From the NCBI GenBank assembly GCA_016208345.1, contig JACQYG010000010.1:1-6230 (forward strand): a DNA stretch of 6,230 bases. Reading direction: 5' to 3'. The translations under genes and the position numbers were made by a program. The notes beneath the pieces are model-generated. The model worked only from the letters and a program-made list of their open reading frames with translations. It made no database searches and was not told the origin of the DNA. Source of the stretch: Chloroflexota bacterium (GTDB lineage Bacteria; Chloroflexota; DTOL01; JACQYG01). Positions 1 through 4,725 of the stretch are shown here, one piece after another. Within the stretch, counting starts at the first letter, position 1. Every line of letters begins with the position of its first letter.

Positions 1-6
1 GAAACT

Positions 7-77
7 CCCACGACACAAGGTCGTGGGTATCACCACTGCGATACCGACACCCTTGTTCTTGCGGCGCGCGGTGTCGG
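7..77. repeat. Nested inverted repeats downstream of thrC
   Basis: Several inverted repeats overlap here. CCCACGAC (7-14) pairs perfectly with GTCGTGGG (20-27) around a 5-nt loop. A longer imperfect pair, 15-31 with 40-56, matches at 14 of 17 positions around an 8-nt spacer and contains GGTATC/GATACC. CCGACAC (44-50) pairs with GTGTCGG (71-77). These are alternative, mutually exclusive folds. On the minus strand the 7-27 hairpin lies about 80 nt past the thrC stop and is followed by AGTTTC, which is only a weak U-tract. It may act as a thrC terminator or be part of a dispersed repeat cut by the window edge. No gene is visible in 1-105. Confidence 0.45.
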
Positions 78-105
78 AGCGCCACCGGGCGATGGCCCCT
101 CACGC

Positions 106-1344
106 TCAGGCCAGCCCCAGCCGGCCCAGGGCCGCGGTCATGCCTTCCACCGTGGCCTCGATGAGCGTGGGCTCGCCTCCCGCCCGGATGGCGCTCTCGG
201 CGTCCTTCAGGCCGTTGCCCGTCACCAGGACCACCACCCGTTCGTCGGGGCGCACCGCCCCGGCGCCGAGCAGCTTCAACAATCCGGCGAACCCGGTTAC
301 GCCCGCCGGCTCGCCGAAGACCGCCGCTTGCCTGCCCAGGACCCGCATGGCCTCCAGGATCTCGGCGTCGCTCACCGCCACCATCTGGCCCCTGGACTCC
401 CGCACCGCCCGCAGTGCCTTCAGGGCATCTCGGGGCATACCCACGGCGATGCTGTCGGCGATGGTGTCGGGGACCACCGGCTCCACCGGCTTTCCGCTCT
501 GCCAGGCCTTCACCAGGGGCGCCGAGCCCTGGGCCTGGACGCCCACCAACTGCGGCAGGCCGTCGATCCACCCCAGGGCGTGGGCATCTCGGAAACCCTT
601 CCAGAGACCCCCGATGATGCAGCCGTCGCCCACGGAGACGAAGACCTTGTCCGGAACCCGAAAGCCCAGTTGCTCGCACACCTCCAGGGCCGCCGTCTTC
701 TTGCCCTCAGAGAGATATGGGTTGTAGCCGGTGTTGCGGCTGTACCAGTTGAATTGGCGGGAGGCCTCCAGACAAAGGTCGAAGGCCTGGTCGTAGGTGC
801 CCCGGACCATGAGCACCCGGCTGCCGAAGACCAGAAGCTGTGCCACCTTGGCCTTGGGCGCCCGCTCGGGAACGAAGATCACGCTCAGCAGGCCCACGCT
901 GGCGGACAGGCCGGCCAGGGAGGACGCCGCGTTGCCGGTGGAGGCACAGGTGATCGTTTTGAATCCAAGCTCCCGGGCCTTCACCACCCCCACGGCGCTG
1001 GCCCGGTCTTTCAGCGAGGCGGTGGGATTTCGCCCCTCGTCCTTGATGAACAGCTCTCGCAAACCAAGAGAGGCCGCCAGGTCCTTTGCCTGGTACAAAG
1101 GAGTCCAGCCCACTTGCAAAGGCGGGAGGGGGGAGCGCGACTTCACTGGCAAAACCGGGCGATAGCGCCACATAGACCAGTCGCGGCTTCGCTTCAAGTG
1201 GTCCACGCCAAGGTGTTTCTTAACCCCGCCGTAGTTGTAGACCACGTCCCCGTTCTCGCCACAGCCAGGGCAGGTGTACAGGGTCTGTTCCACCGACCAC
1301 TGCCTTCCGCAGCTCACGCAAACCAGGCCCTCGACGTTGTCCAT
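106..1344 (-). CDS. thrC: Threonine synthase with N-terminal zinc ribbon
   Basis: This 412-residue enzyme is predicted to convert O-phosphohomoserine to threonine and phosphate in the cytoplasm, the last step of threonine synthesis. The N-terminus has a CxxC...CxxC zinc ribbon (Cys9, Cys12, Cys25, Cys28). The fold-type II PLP domain follows: NPTASLKDRA carries the Schiff-base lysine (Lys112), TGNAASS is the cofactor-contact loop, VGDGCIIGG is the glycine-rich phosphate-binding loop, and VTGNGLKD lies near the C-terminus. Start choice: ATG at 1344-1342 is preceded by AGGGAGG (1356-1350) with a 5-nt spacer. An in-frame ATG at 1359 would add five residues but has no such site. Related PLP enzymes such as cysteate synthase share this layout, but the zinc ribbon and overall motifs favour threonine synthase. 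The gene looks intact. No convincing promoter was seen between it and the intein region. Confidence 0.9.
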   Translation of the reverse strand: MDNVEGLVCVSCGRQWSVEQTLYTCPGCGENGDVVYNYGGVKKHLGVDHLKRSRDWSMWRYRPVLPVKSRSPLPPLQVGWTPLYQAKDLAASLGLRELFIKDEGRNPTASLKDRASAVGVVKARELGFKTITCASTGNAASSLAGLSASVGLLSVIFVPERAPKAKVAQLLVFGSRVLMVRGTYDQAFDLCLEASRQFNWYSRNTGYNPYLSEGKKTAALEVCEQLGFRVPDKVFVSVGDGCIIGGLWKGFRDAHALGWIDGLPQLVGVQAQGSAPLVKAWQSGKPVEPVVPDTIADSIAVGMPRDALKALRAVRESRGQMVAVSDAEILEAMRVLGRQAAVFGEPAGVTGFAGLLKLLGAGAVRPDERVVVLVTGNGLKDAESAIRAGGEPTLIEATVEGMTAALGRLGLA

Positions 1345-1349
1345 CCATT

Positions 1350-1356
1350 CCTCCCT
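1350..1356 (-). promoter_or_regulatory. thrC ribosome-binding site
   Basis: The minus strand reads AGGGAGG, then five bases, then ATG at 1344. It is the strongest Shine-Dalgarno match in the area and decides the thrC start. The stop codon of the upstream intein-containing reading frame (TGA, 1358-1356) overlaps its first base. Confidence 0.75.
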
Positions 1357-2588
1357 CATTCGCTGGTTCTAGCCCAGCCCGGAAAATTCTTTGCTATGGT
1401 TAACGCACTAAATGCTTTTGTATTGTCATGCCACGCCCTTCGGGCTTGCAAAGACACTCCATTGAACGCATTTTTATTTATCAGGCGCTGGCGGGTGATG
1501 CCCACCGCAACGCGAGAGGTGTCGCTGGTAATCCAGCGCCGACCCCGCTTTTCGGCGCAGTAGGCGGTAGTGACGGAGCCGCAGTTGTGTACAATGCAAA
1601 CATCAGTGACGAACGAATGTGCGCCCTCGACTTCGATATCGTAGACTTTTTCCTCGCTCTGCTCGTAAAACAGGCCGATGATCTCCACAGGACGTTGTTC
1701 TGGACCAAAGTAGACAACATCCCCAACTTGCAGCGAGTCTGCACAGCGCCATTGTTTATAATGGTCTTCAGAGGGCTCCACCTGTTGCAGTGTCTTTGCG
1801 ATTCTGTCCAAGACGCCTGCCATCTGGTGAGTGACTTCGCGATTAGTGAACCGCAGAACCGTTAGGCCAAGCGACTTCAAGTATACATCTCGTTCACGAT
1901 CATTATCCTGAGCCTCAGGCGTAAAGTGGCTGTCTCCATCTACTTCAATGACCAGCCCGGGCTCCCACGAGTAAAAATCAGCGATGTAAGGGCCAATGGG
2001 GTGTTGCTTGCGGAACTTGACCCCCAGTTGACTTCCCCGCAGGGCGCCCCAGAGCCGCCGCTCGGTCGGGGTCATCCCCTGGCGCAACGCTCGGGCCCGC
2101 TCAAAATGCTCCTTTGGCACGTGCCGCCAGGTTCGCTGAACGCCATACGACTGGGTTCGTTTCTGGCATAGGATACGGTGGTCCGCCGTAACCCACAATG
2201 TTTGGGTTGAGCCGCTATGCTCGATGCCGACCATGGTGCCCTGATAAGGCTTGCGAATGGTGCGCTGGATCTGATGGGGCTTGCCGTCGTGACCCAGGAC
2301 GAAGTCGCCCAGTTGAAGGGCTTCGATGGGGACAAGCCCCACCCCAACCCTCCCCGTCAACGGGGAGGGAGTAAGGCGCTCCACAGCAGGAGAGGTCCCC
2401 CCGTTGACGGGGGGATTCAGGGGGGCCCACACCCGCGACCCCTTCCGCACACATGTGGGGTCAAAGACCAGACCGTTTGGGTCGGTGGTCATCAGAATGC
2501 AGCGCTCGATGATTTTGATGTTAGTTTGTCGATCCTCCCGCAGGTTCCGAACCTGCGGGAGGATCGGTCCAGAGATAAATGAGGGCAC
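1356..2588 (-). CDS. Intein-bearing remnant of an N4/N6 DNA methyltransferase
   Basis: A 410-codon open frame (GTG at 2588) in three layers. Residues about 24-45 end in LVFDPT, and residues 336-370 begin CGSVTTAYCAEKRGRRW. Joined, they give FDPTCGSVTTAY, the SAM-binding motif I region of site-specific N4/N6 DNA methyltransferases of the type III/mod-like kind (usual form DPTCGSGTT). Residues 46-335 between them are an intein carrying a DUF559 nuclease. Residues 1-20 are translated palindrome (2531-2565), and residues 371-410 match no methyltransferase sequence I know. The catalytic (D/N)PP(Y/W) motif, target-recognition region and most of the fold are absent, and the third glycine of motif I is valine. 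The methyltransferase is therefore a dead fragment, while the intein within it reads through without stops. It lies between broken mnmG and thrC on the same strand. No ribosome-binding site supports the GTG, so expression is uncertain. Confidence 0.7.
   Translation of the reverse strand: MPSFISGPILPQVRNLREDRQTNIKIIERCILMTTDPNGLVFDPTCVRKGSRVWAPLNPPVNGGTSPAVERLTPSPLTGRVGVGLVPIEALQLGDFVLGHDGKPHQIQRTIRKPYQGTMVGIEHSGSTQTLWVTADHRILCQKRTQSYGVQRTWRHVPKEHFERARALRQGMTPTERRLWGALRGSQLGVKFRKQHPIGPYIADFYSWEPGLVIEVDGDSHFTPEAQDNDRERDVYLKSLGLTVLRFTNREVTHQMAGVLDRIAKTLQQVEPSEDHYKQWRCADSLQVGDVVYFGPEQRPVEIIGLFYEQSEEKVYDIEVEGAHSFVTDVCIVHNCGSVTTAYCAEKRGRRWITSDTSRVAVGITRQRLINKNAFNGVSLQARRAWHDNTKAFSALTIAKNFPGWARTSE
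1371..1478. other. AT-richer non-homologous segment upstream of thrC
   Basis: Between the end of methyltransferase homology and the thrC start, the base composition is visibly AT-richer than in thrC. The frame here translates to sequence with no recognisable motif. It contains a tight hairpin GCCC-TTC-GGGC (1435-1445). It may be a dispersed repeat or the leader that carries the thrC promoter, but no clear -35/-10 pair was found. Confidence 0.35.
1479..1583 (-). pseudogene. Methyltransferase C-extein remnant (motif I)
   Basis: About 35 codons (CGSVTTAYCAEKRGRRW through DTSRVAVGITRQRLI) match the segment after DPT in N4/N6 DNA methyltransferases, including the RRWI-DTSRVA stretch after motif I. 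Homology ends abruptly near 1479, where the sequence turns AT-richer and unlike any methyltransferase. Valine replaces a motif I glycine (CGSVTT for CGSGTT). The matching N-extein stub lies at about 2454-2525. Confidence 0.75.
1785..2111 (-). other. DUF559 / Vsr-like endonuclease domain inside the intein
   Basis: Residues about 160-268 of the host frame follow the DUF559 pattern closely: ARALRQGMTPTERRLW, then KFRKQHPIGPYIADFY, LVIEVDGDSHF, a charged DNDRERD segment, and LGLTVLRFTNREV. In this PD-(D/E)XK family the likely metal-binding residues are Asp204 (ADFY), Glu215 and Asp217 (IEVDG), with His221 and the DRERD segment nearby. DUF559 proteins are usually small free-standing genes of unclear role, related in fold to the Vsr mismatch endonuclease. 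Placed between the two splicing halves, the domain most simply acts as the intein's homing endonuclease, cutting intein-free alleles of the methyltransferase gene. That role is an inference. Confidence 0.85.
2334..2428. repeat. MITE-like palindromic element inserted in the intein
   Basis: Two perfect hairpins face each other. The first has ten-base arms (2348-2357 and 2360-2369) around CA, and the second has nine-base arms (2396-2404 and 2407-2415) around TG. Their cores, GTCAAC and GTTGAC, are reverse complements. The outer flanks also resemble each other in inverted orientation (CCCCACCCCAACC against GGATTCAGGGGGG), giving imperfect terminal inverted repeats. On the minus strand it reads in frame as about 29 residues (NPPVNGG to SPLTGRVGVG) and does not fit the Hint fold, so it looks like an insertion of a length divisible by three. 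Confidence 0.75.
2454..2525 (-). pseudogene. Methyltransferase N-extein remnant
   Basis: About 22 codons (IKIIERCILMTTDPNG, then LVFDPT) match the run-up to motif I of type III-like DNA methyltransferases. Upstream, homology stops against the 35-bp palindrome at 2531-2565. No N-terminal methyltransferase coding sequence is found in the 2566-2677 gap, so the gene was cut at or near that repeat. Confidence 0.7.
2531..2565. repeat. Perfect 35-bp palindrome
   Basis: GATCCTCCCGCAGGTTC (2531-2547) is followed by a single C and its exact reverse complement (2549-2565). It sits just where methyltransferase homology ends and supplies residues 8-20 of the open frame. The perfect 17-bp arms suggest a recently copied repeat element. 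A role as transcription terminator is possible but no U-tract follows on either side. Confidence 0.85.
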
Positions 2589-2601
2589 AAAGCTATACTC
2601 C

Positions 2602-2640
2602 CCTAGAAACCAGGCTTCTCGGAGAAACCTGGTCTCTAGG
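2602..2640 (-). repeat. 39-bp palindrome downstream of mnmG
   Basis: Nineteen-base arms (2602-2620 and 2622-2640) surround one base. They differ at two positions. In minus-strand RNA both differences become G-U pairs, so all 19 positions can pair, while in plus-strand RNA they are A-C mismatches. It lies 38 nt past the mnmG stop in the mnmG transcription direction and could stabilise or end that transcript. No U-tract follows, so a classical rho-independent terminator is unlikely. Confidence 0.75.
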
Positions 2641-2677
2641 TTTAGCAGCTACCCGCTCCCTGCTATCTGCTATCGAA

Positions 2678-3517
2678 TCATCGCGAAAGGTGCACCAAAA
2701 GGAGCGACACGTCCACCGGGTTAATGCCGTAGAGCCGGGAGGCCTGGCCGACGGTGGCGGGCCGAAAGCGCTTTAGCTTTTCCCGGGCCTCGCGGCGCAG
2801 GCCAGCGATGCCGTCGTAGTCGAATTCCACCGGGATGCGCTTCTCCTCCAGTCGGCGCACCCGTTCCACTTCCATTTGTTGCTGGGCGATGTAGCCGGAG
2901 TACTTGGCCTCCAGCTCCACCTGCTCGGCCACCTCGCGGTCCAGTGCCAAAGGCAGTGGCAGGTTCTTCTCCAGCAAAGAATATGACACCTCCGACCGGC
3001 TCAAGAGCTCGTAGACGGAGGTGGCCCGATTCAGCGGACTGATTCCTTGACTGGCAAAGAAACCGTTCAGCTCCTCGCTGGGCCGGACCCACGTCCCTTT
3101 GAATTCTTTTACTAGTGAAGAAATCATCGCCCGCTTTCTCTCCACGGCCTGGTAGCGCTGGCGGTCCACCAGACCAAGCTCGTACCCCAATGGGGTCAGT
3201 CGGAGGTCCGCATTGTCCTGGCGCAAGAGCAGGCGGTATTCCGCCCGGGAGGTCATCAAGCGGTAGGGCTCATCGATCTCCCTGGTCACCAGGTCATCGA
3301 TCAGCACGCCGATGTAGGCCTGGTCCCGTCGCAGGATGAACGGCTCCTTGCCCTGGGCCTTGCGGGCGGCGTTGATGCCGGCCACGATGCCTTGAGCCGC
3401 CGCCTCCTCGTAGCCAGAGGTGCCGTTGATCTGACCGGCCAGGAAGAGGCCTTCGATCGCCTTGACCTCCAGCCAGGCACTCAACTGGCTGGGCGGCACG
3501 TAGTCGTTCTCCACCGC
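2678..3517 (-). CDS. mnmG: MnmG C-terminal part, separated by frameshift
   Basis: The frame resumes at AVENDYVPP (3517) and runs 279 codons to TGA at 2680-2678. A GTG at 3514 could be read as a start, but no ribosome-binding site precedes it, so this is the second half of mnmG and not an independent gene. It contains the second GidA signature [17 protein letters not shown] (26-42 counted from the GTG), the rest of the FAD domain, and the helical C-terminal domain used for MnmE and tRNA contact, ending [20 protein letters not shown]. No further breaks are visible. Confidence 0.85.
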   Translation of the reverse strand, partial: AVENDYVPPSQLSAWLEVKAIEGLFLAGQINGTSGYEEAAAQGIVAGINAARKAQGKEPFILRRDQAYIGVLIDDLVTREIDEPYRLMTSRAEYRLLLRQDNADLRLTPLGYELGLVDRQRYQAVERKRAMISSLVKEFKGTWVRPSEELNGFFASQGISPLNRATSVYELLSRSEVSYSLLEKNLPLPLALDREVAEQVELEAKYSGYIAQQQMEVERVRRLEEKRIPVEFDYDGIAGLRREAREKLKRFRPATVGQASRLYGINPVDVSLLLVHLSR

Positions 3518-4635
3518 GTCAGCATGGCCAACTGGACGTCCTCGGGCAGGCTGGTGTTGGCCCCCTGAACGTACACCTCGTTGGTGGCCCAGCCCTCCGG
3601 CTCCAGGAAAAGCTGGTGAGAGGGCTTGTCCGGGAAGACCACGATCTTGCTCTCAATGGAGGGGCAATATCGGGGTCCCACGCCCTGGATCACCCCGGTG
3701 TACAGGGGAGCCCGATGCAGGTTCTGGCGTATGATCTCGTGGGTCCGCCAGTTGGTGGCCACCAGGTAGCACGGGAGCTGGGCCCGCCAGTCCGTAGGGG
3801 ACGGGTTGGGATAGATCGGGTTCGGCTCCGGGTGAGGCATTAGGCCGCAGTCCGGGCCAAAACTAAAACGCAGCGGAACCGCGCTCCCCGGCTGCAAGAT
3901 GGTCTTGCTGAAGTCCACCGTCCGGGCGTCGATGCGCGGCGGGGTGCCAGTCTTAAGCCGTCCCAGGGCCAGGCCCACCTCCCGCAGACTGTGAGAGAGG
4001 GCCACCGCCGGGAACTCCCCGGCCCGTCCTGCGGGCTGGATGGACTCGCCGGTGATGATCCGCCCATTGAGGAAGGTCCCGGTGGTGACGACTACGGTTC
4101 GGGCATAGTAGGCCATGCCGATGGCGGTGACCACGCCCTGGACCCTGGCCCTCGGCCCGGCCTCTGACACAAGGGGAGCCGATGCCCCCCTAACCCCCGG
4201 TGGCACAAGAGGGGCCGGTGCCCCCCTAACCCCCGTCACCAGGATCTTCTCCACCAGGCCCTGTTTCACGTCCAGCCTCTCCTGGCGTTCCAGGGCCTGT
4301 TTCATGGCCATCTGGTAGAGCTTCTTATCGGCCTGGGCCCGCAGGGCCTGCACCGCCGGGCCCTTGCCGGTGTTCAACATGCGGATCTGGATGAAGGTCT
4401 CGTCGATGTTCCTGGCCATCTGGCCACCCAGGGCGTCGATCTCCCGCACCAGGTTGCCCTTGGCCGGGCCGCCAATGGAGGGATTGCACGGCATCAGGGC
4501 CACGTTGTCCAGATTCAAAGTCAAGAGCAGGGTCTCGCCGCCCAGGCGGGCACTGGCCAGCGCCGCCTCGCACCCGGCGTGCCCGGCGCCAACGACGATC
4601 ACGTCATACCGCTTGGAGTTGTTGCTGGTTGCCAT
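3481..4635 (-). CDS. mnmG: MnmG N-terminal part (FAD-binding), out of frame after codon 372
   Basis: This frame starts at ATG 4635 and encodes 384 residues, the last 12 out of frame. The Rossmann FAD motif is [12 protein letters not shown] (14-25). It is followed by [13 protein letters not shown] (48-60) with a conserved cysteine, TTGTFLNG (184-191), KTGTPPR (228-234), and the first GidA signature [13 protein letters not shown] (318-330) with the second conserved cysteine, then [15 protein letters not shown] (358-372). Residues about 134-163 are an insertion made from a 36-nt tandem repeat. The start has no Shine-Dalgarno sequence, and the putative promoter predicts a leader of only about 12 nt. 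The plus-strand promoter of the LCP gene overlaps this start codon. Confidence 0.85.
   Translation of the reverse strand: MATSNNSKRYDVIVVGAGHAGCEAALASARLGGETLLLTLNLDNVALMPCNPSIGGPAKGNLVREIDALGGQMARNIDETFIQIRMLNTGKGPAVQALRAQADKKLYQMAMKQALERQERLDVKQGLVEKILVTGVRGAPAPLVPPGVRGASAPLVSEAGPRARVQGVVTAIGMAYYARTVVVTTGTFLNGRIITGESIQPAGRAGEFPAVALSHSLREVGLALGRLKTGTPPRIDARTVDFSKTILQPGSAVPLRFSFGPDCGLMPHPEPNPIYPNPSPTDWRAQLPCYLVATNWRTHEIIRQNLHRAPLYTGVIQGVGPRYCPSIESKIVVFPDKPSHQLFLEPEGWATNEVYVQGANTSLPEDVQLAMLTRWRTTTCRPAS
4147..4236. repeat. 36-nt tandem repeat inserted in mnmG
   Basis: Two copies starting at 4168 and 4204 (period 36 nt) share 29 of 32 bases; each begins CACAAG and ends CCCCCCTAACCCCCG. On the mnmG strand they read in frame as [12 protein letters not shown] and VRGASAPLV. 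They fall between EKILVTG and RVQGVVTA, where family members have a short loop, adding about 30 residues. The period is divisible by three, so the frame survives. The C-rich unit looks like a dispersed genomic repeat. Confidence 0.75.
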
Positions 4636-4658
4636 GGGTTTTTGAAGTGTGCTATAAT
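4629..4658 (+). promoter_or_regulatory. Sigma-70-type promoter of the LCP gene
   Basis: TTGCCA (4629-4634), an 18-bp spacer and a perfect TATAAT (4653-4658) preceded by TGC (4650-4652), an extended -10. It predicts transcription from about 4665 and a leader of about 60 nt. The -35 box overlaps the mnmG start codon on the opposite strand. Confidence 0.65.
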
Positions 4659-4681
4659 AGCGTGATTTCGCACGATCCCAA
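4654..4681 (-). promoter_or_regulatory. Candidate mnmG promoter, overlapping the opposing -10
   Basis: On the minus strand, TTGGGA (4681-4676), a 16-bp spacer and TATTAT (4659-4654), one base from consensus. It predicts a start near 4647, only about 12 nt before the mnmG ATG. The two -10 boxes share the sequence CTATAATAG, so the two genes may use a single bidirectional promoter core. The -35 match is weak. Confidence 0.4.
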
Positions 4682-4706
4682 GGTCCTGGGCTGCTGGGCC
4701 CTTGGG
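4677..4706 (+). promoter_or_regulatory. Hairpin in the LCP leader
   Basis: CCCAAGGTCC (4677-4686) pairs with GGCCCTTGGG (4697-4706) at nine of ten positions around a 10-nt loop. It ends 10 nt before the GGAG of the ribosome-binding site. It could shape translation of the LCP gene or touch regulation of the divergent mnmG promoter, whose -35 box it overlaps. No riboswitch class is recognised. Confidence 0.4.
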
Positions 4707-4716
4707 CGTGTTAAAC

Positions 4717-4725
4717 GGAGAAGGA
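4717..4725 (+). promoter_or_regulatory. LCP gene ribosome-binding site
   Basis: GGAGAAGGA directly precedes ATG at 4726. The GGAG is five bases from the ATG and favours this start over the in-frame TTG at 4702 and GTG at 4708, which lie at or before the leader hairpin's end and lack such a site. Confidence 0.65.

Larger units (their letters stand above)
1584..2453 (-). other. Intein with DUF559 (PD-(D/E)XK) nuclease domain
   Basis: A predicted self-splicing protein element of 290 residues (46-335 of the host frame). It begins with Cys46 (CVRKGSRVW, block A). Block B is WVTADHRIL, with the TxxH pair Thr134/His137. Block F is VYDIEVEGAHSF (Asp317, His324), and block G is CIVHN, ending His334-Asn335 before Cys336 of the C-extein. 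All usual class 1 catalytic residues are present, so splicing looks chemically possible. Between the splicing halves, residues about 160-268 form a DUF559 nuclease instead of the usual LAGLIDADG or HNH homing endonuclease. A translated palindromic repeat (residues 57-85) interrupts the first splicing half after block A. The exact junctions with the methyltransferase motif argue against a mere Hint or BIL-type domain. Confidence 0.82.
2678..4635 (-). pseudogene. mnmG: tRNA uridine 5-carboxymethylaminomethyl enzyme MnmG, disrupted
   Basis: MnmG (GidA) is an FAD enzyme that works with the GTPase MnmE to modify the wobble uridine of certain tRNAs in the cytoplasm. The coding sequence spans two frames. 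The first runs to QLAML (codons ending at 3520), then the sequence jumps to AVENDYVPP in another frame. Family members carry about 16 residues here (roughly a TIPGLE...RPGY stretch), so about 46 nt seem to be missing at 3519/3520, which both shifts the frame and removes conserved residues. Restoring them gives about 667 residues, or about 637 without the repeat insertion, the normal family length. Either the gene is a pseudogene or the assembly dropped a short segment. All other motifs are well preserved, which suggests a recent lesion or an artefact. Confidence 0.85.

Noticed and set aside
1357..1359. Upstream ATG of thrC overlapping the intein frame stop (ATGA), suggesting translational coupling
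   Set aside because: The ATG at 1344 has a far better ribosome-binding site and fits the family N-terminus; the overlap seems accidental.
328..1563. Long plus-strand open frame (411 codons) opposite thrC
   Set aside because: It mirrors the third-position GC bias of thrC on the other strand, has no recognisable motif, and runs into the intein region.
1584..2453. Bacterial intein-like (BIL) or secreted Hint domain instead of an intein
   Set aside because: The flanks join into a methyltransferase motif, and Cys1, the terminal His-Asn and +1 Cys match a class 1 intein.
3481..3525. Programmed ribosomal frameshift in mnmG
   Set aside because: No slippery heptamer is seen, mnmG is not known to be frameshifted, and about 16 conserved residues are missing, which a shift alone cannot restore.
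4168..4235. Two-unit CRISPR-like array
   Set aside because: Copies are directly adjacent with period 36 and no unique spacers, and lie in frame inside mnmG.
4702..4710. TTG (4702) or GTG (4708) as start of the LCP gene
   Set aside because: The TTG lies inside the leader hairpin and neither has a ribosome-binding site, unlike ATG at 4726.
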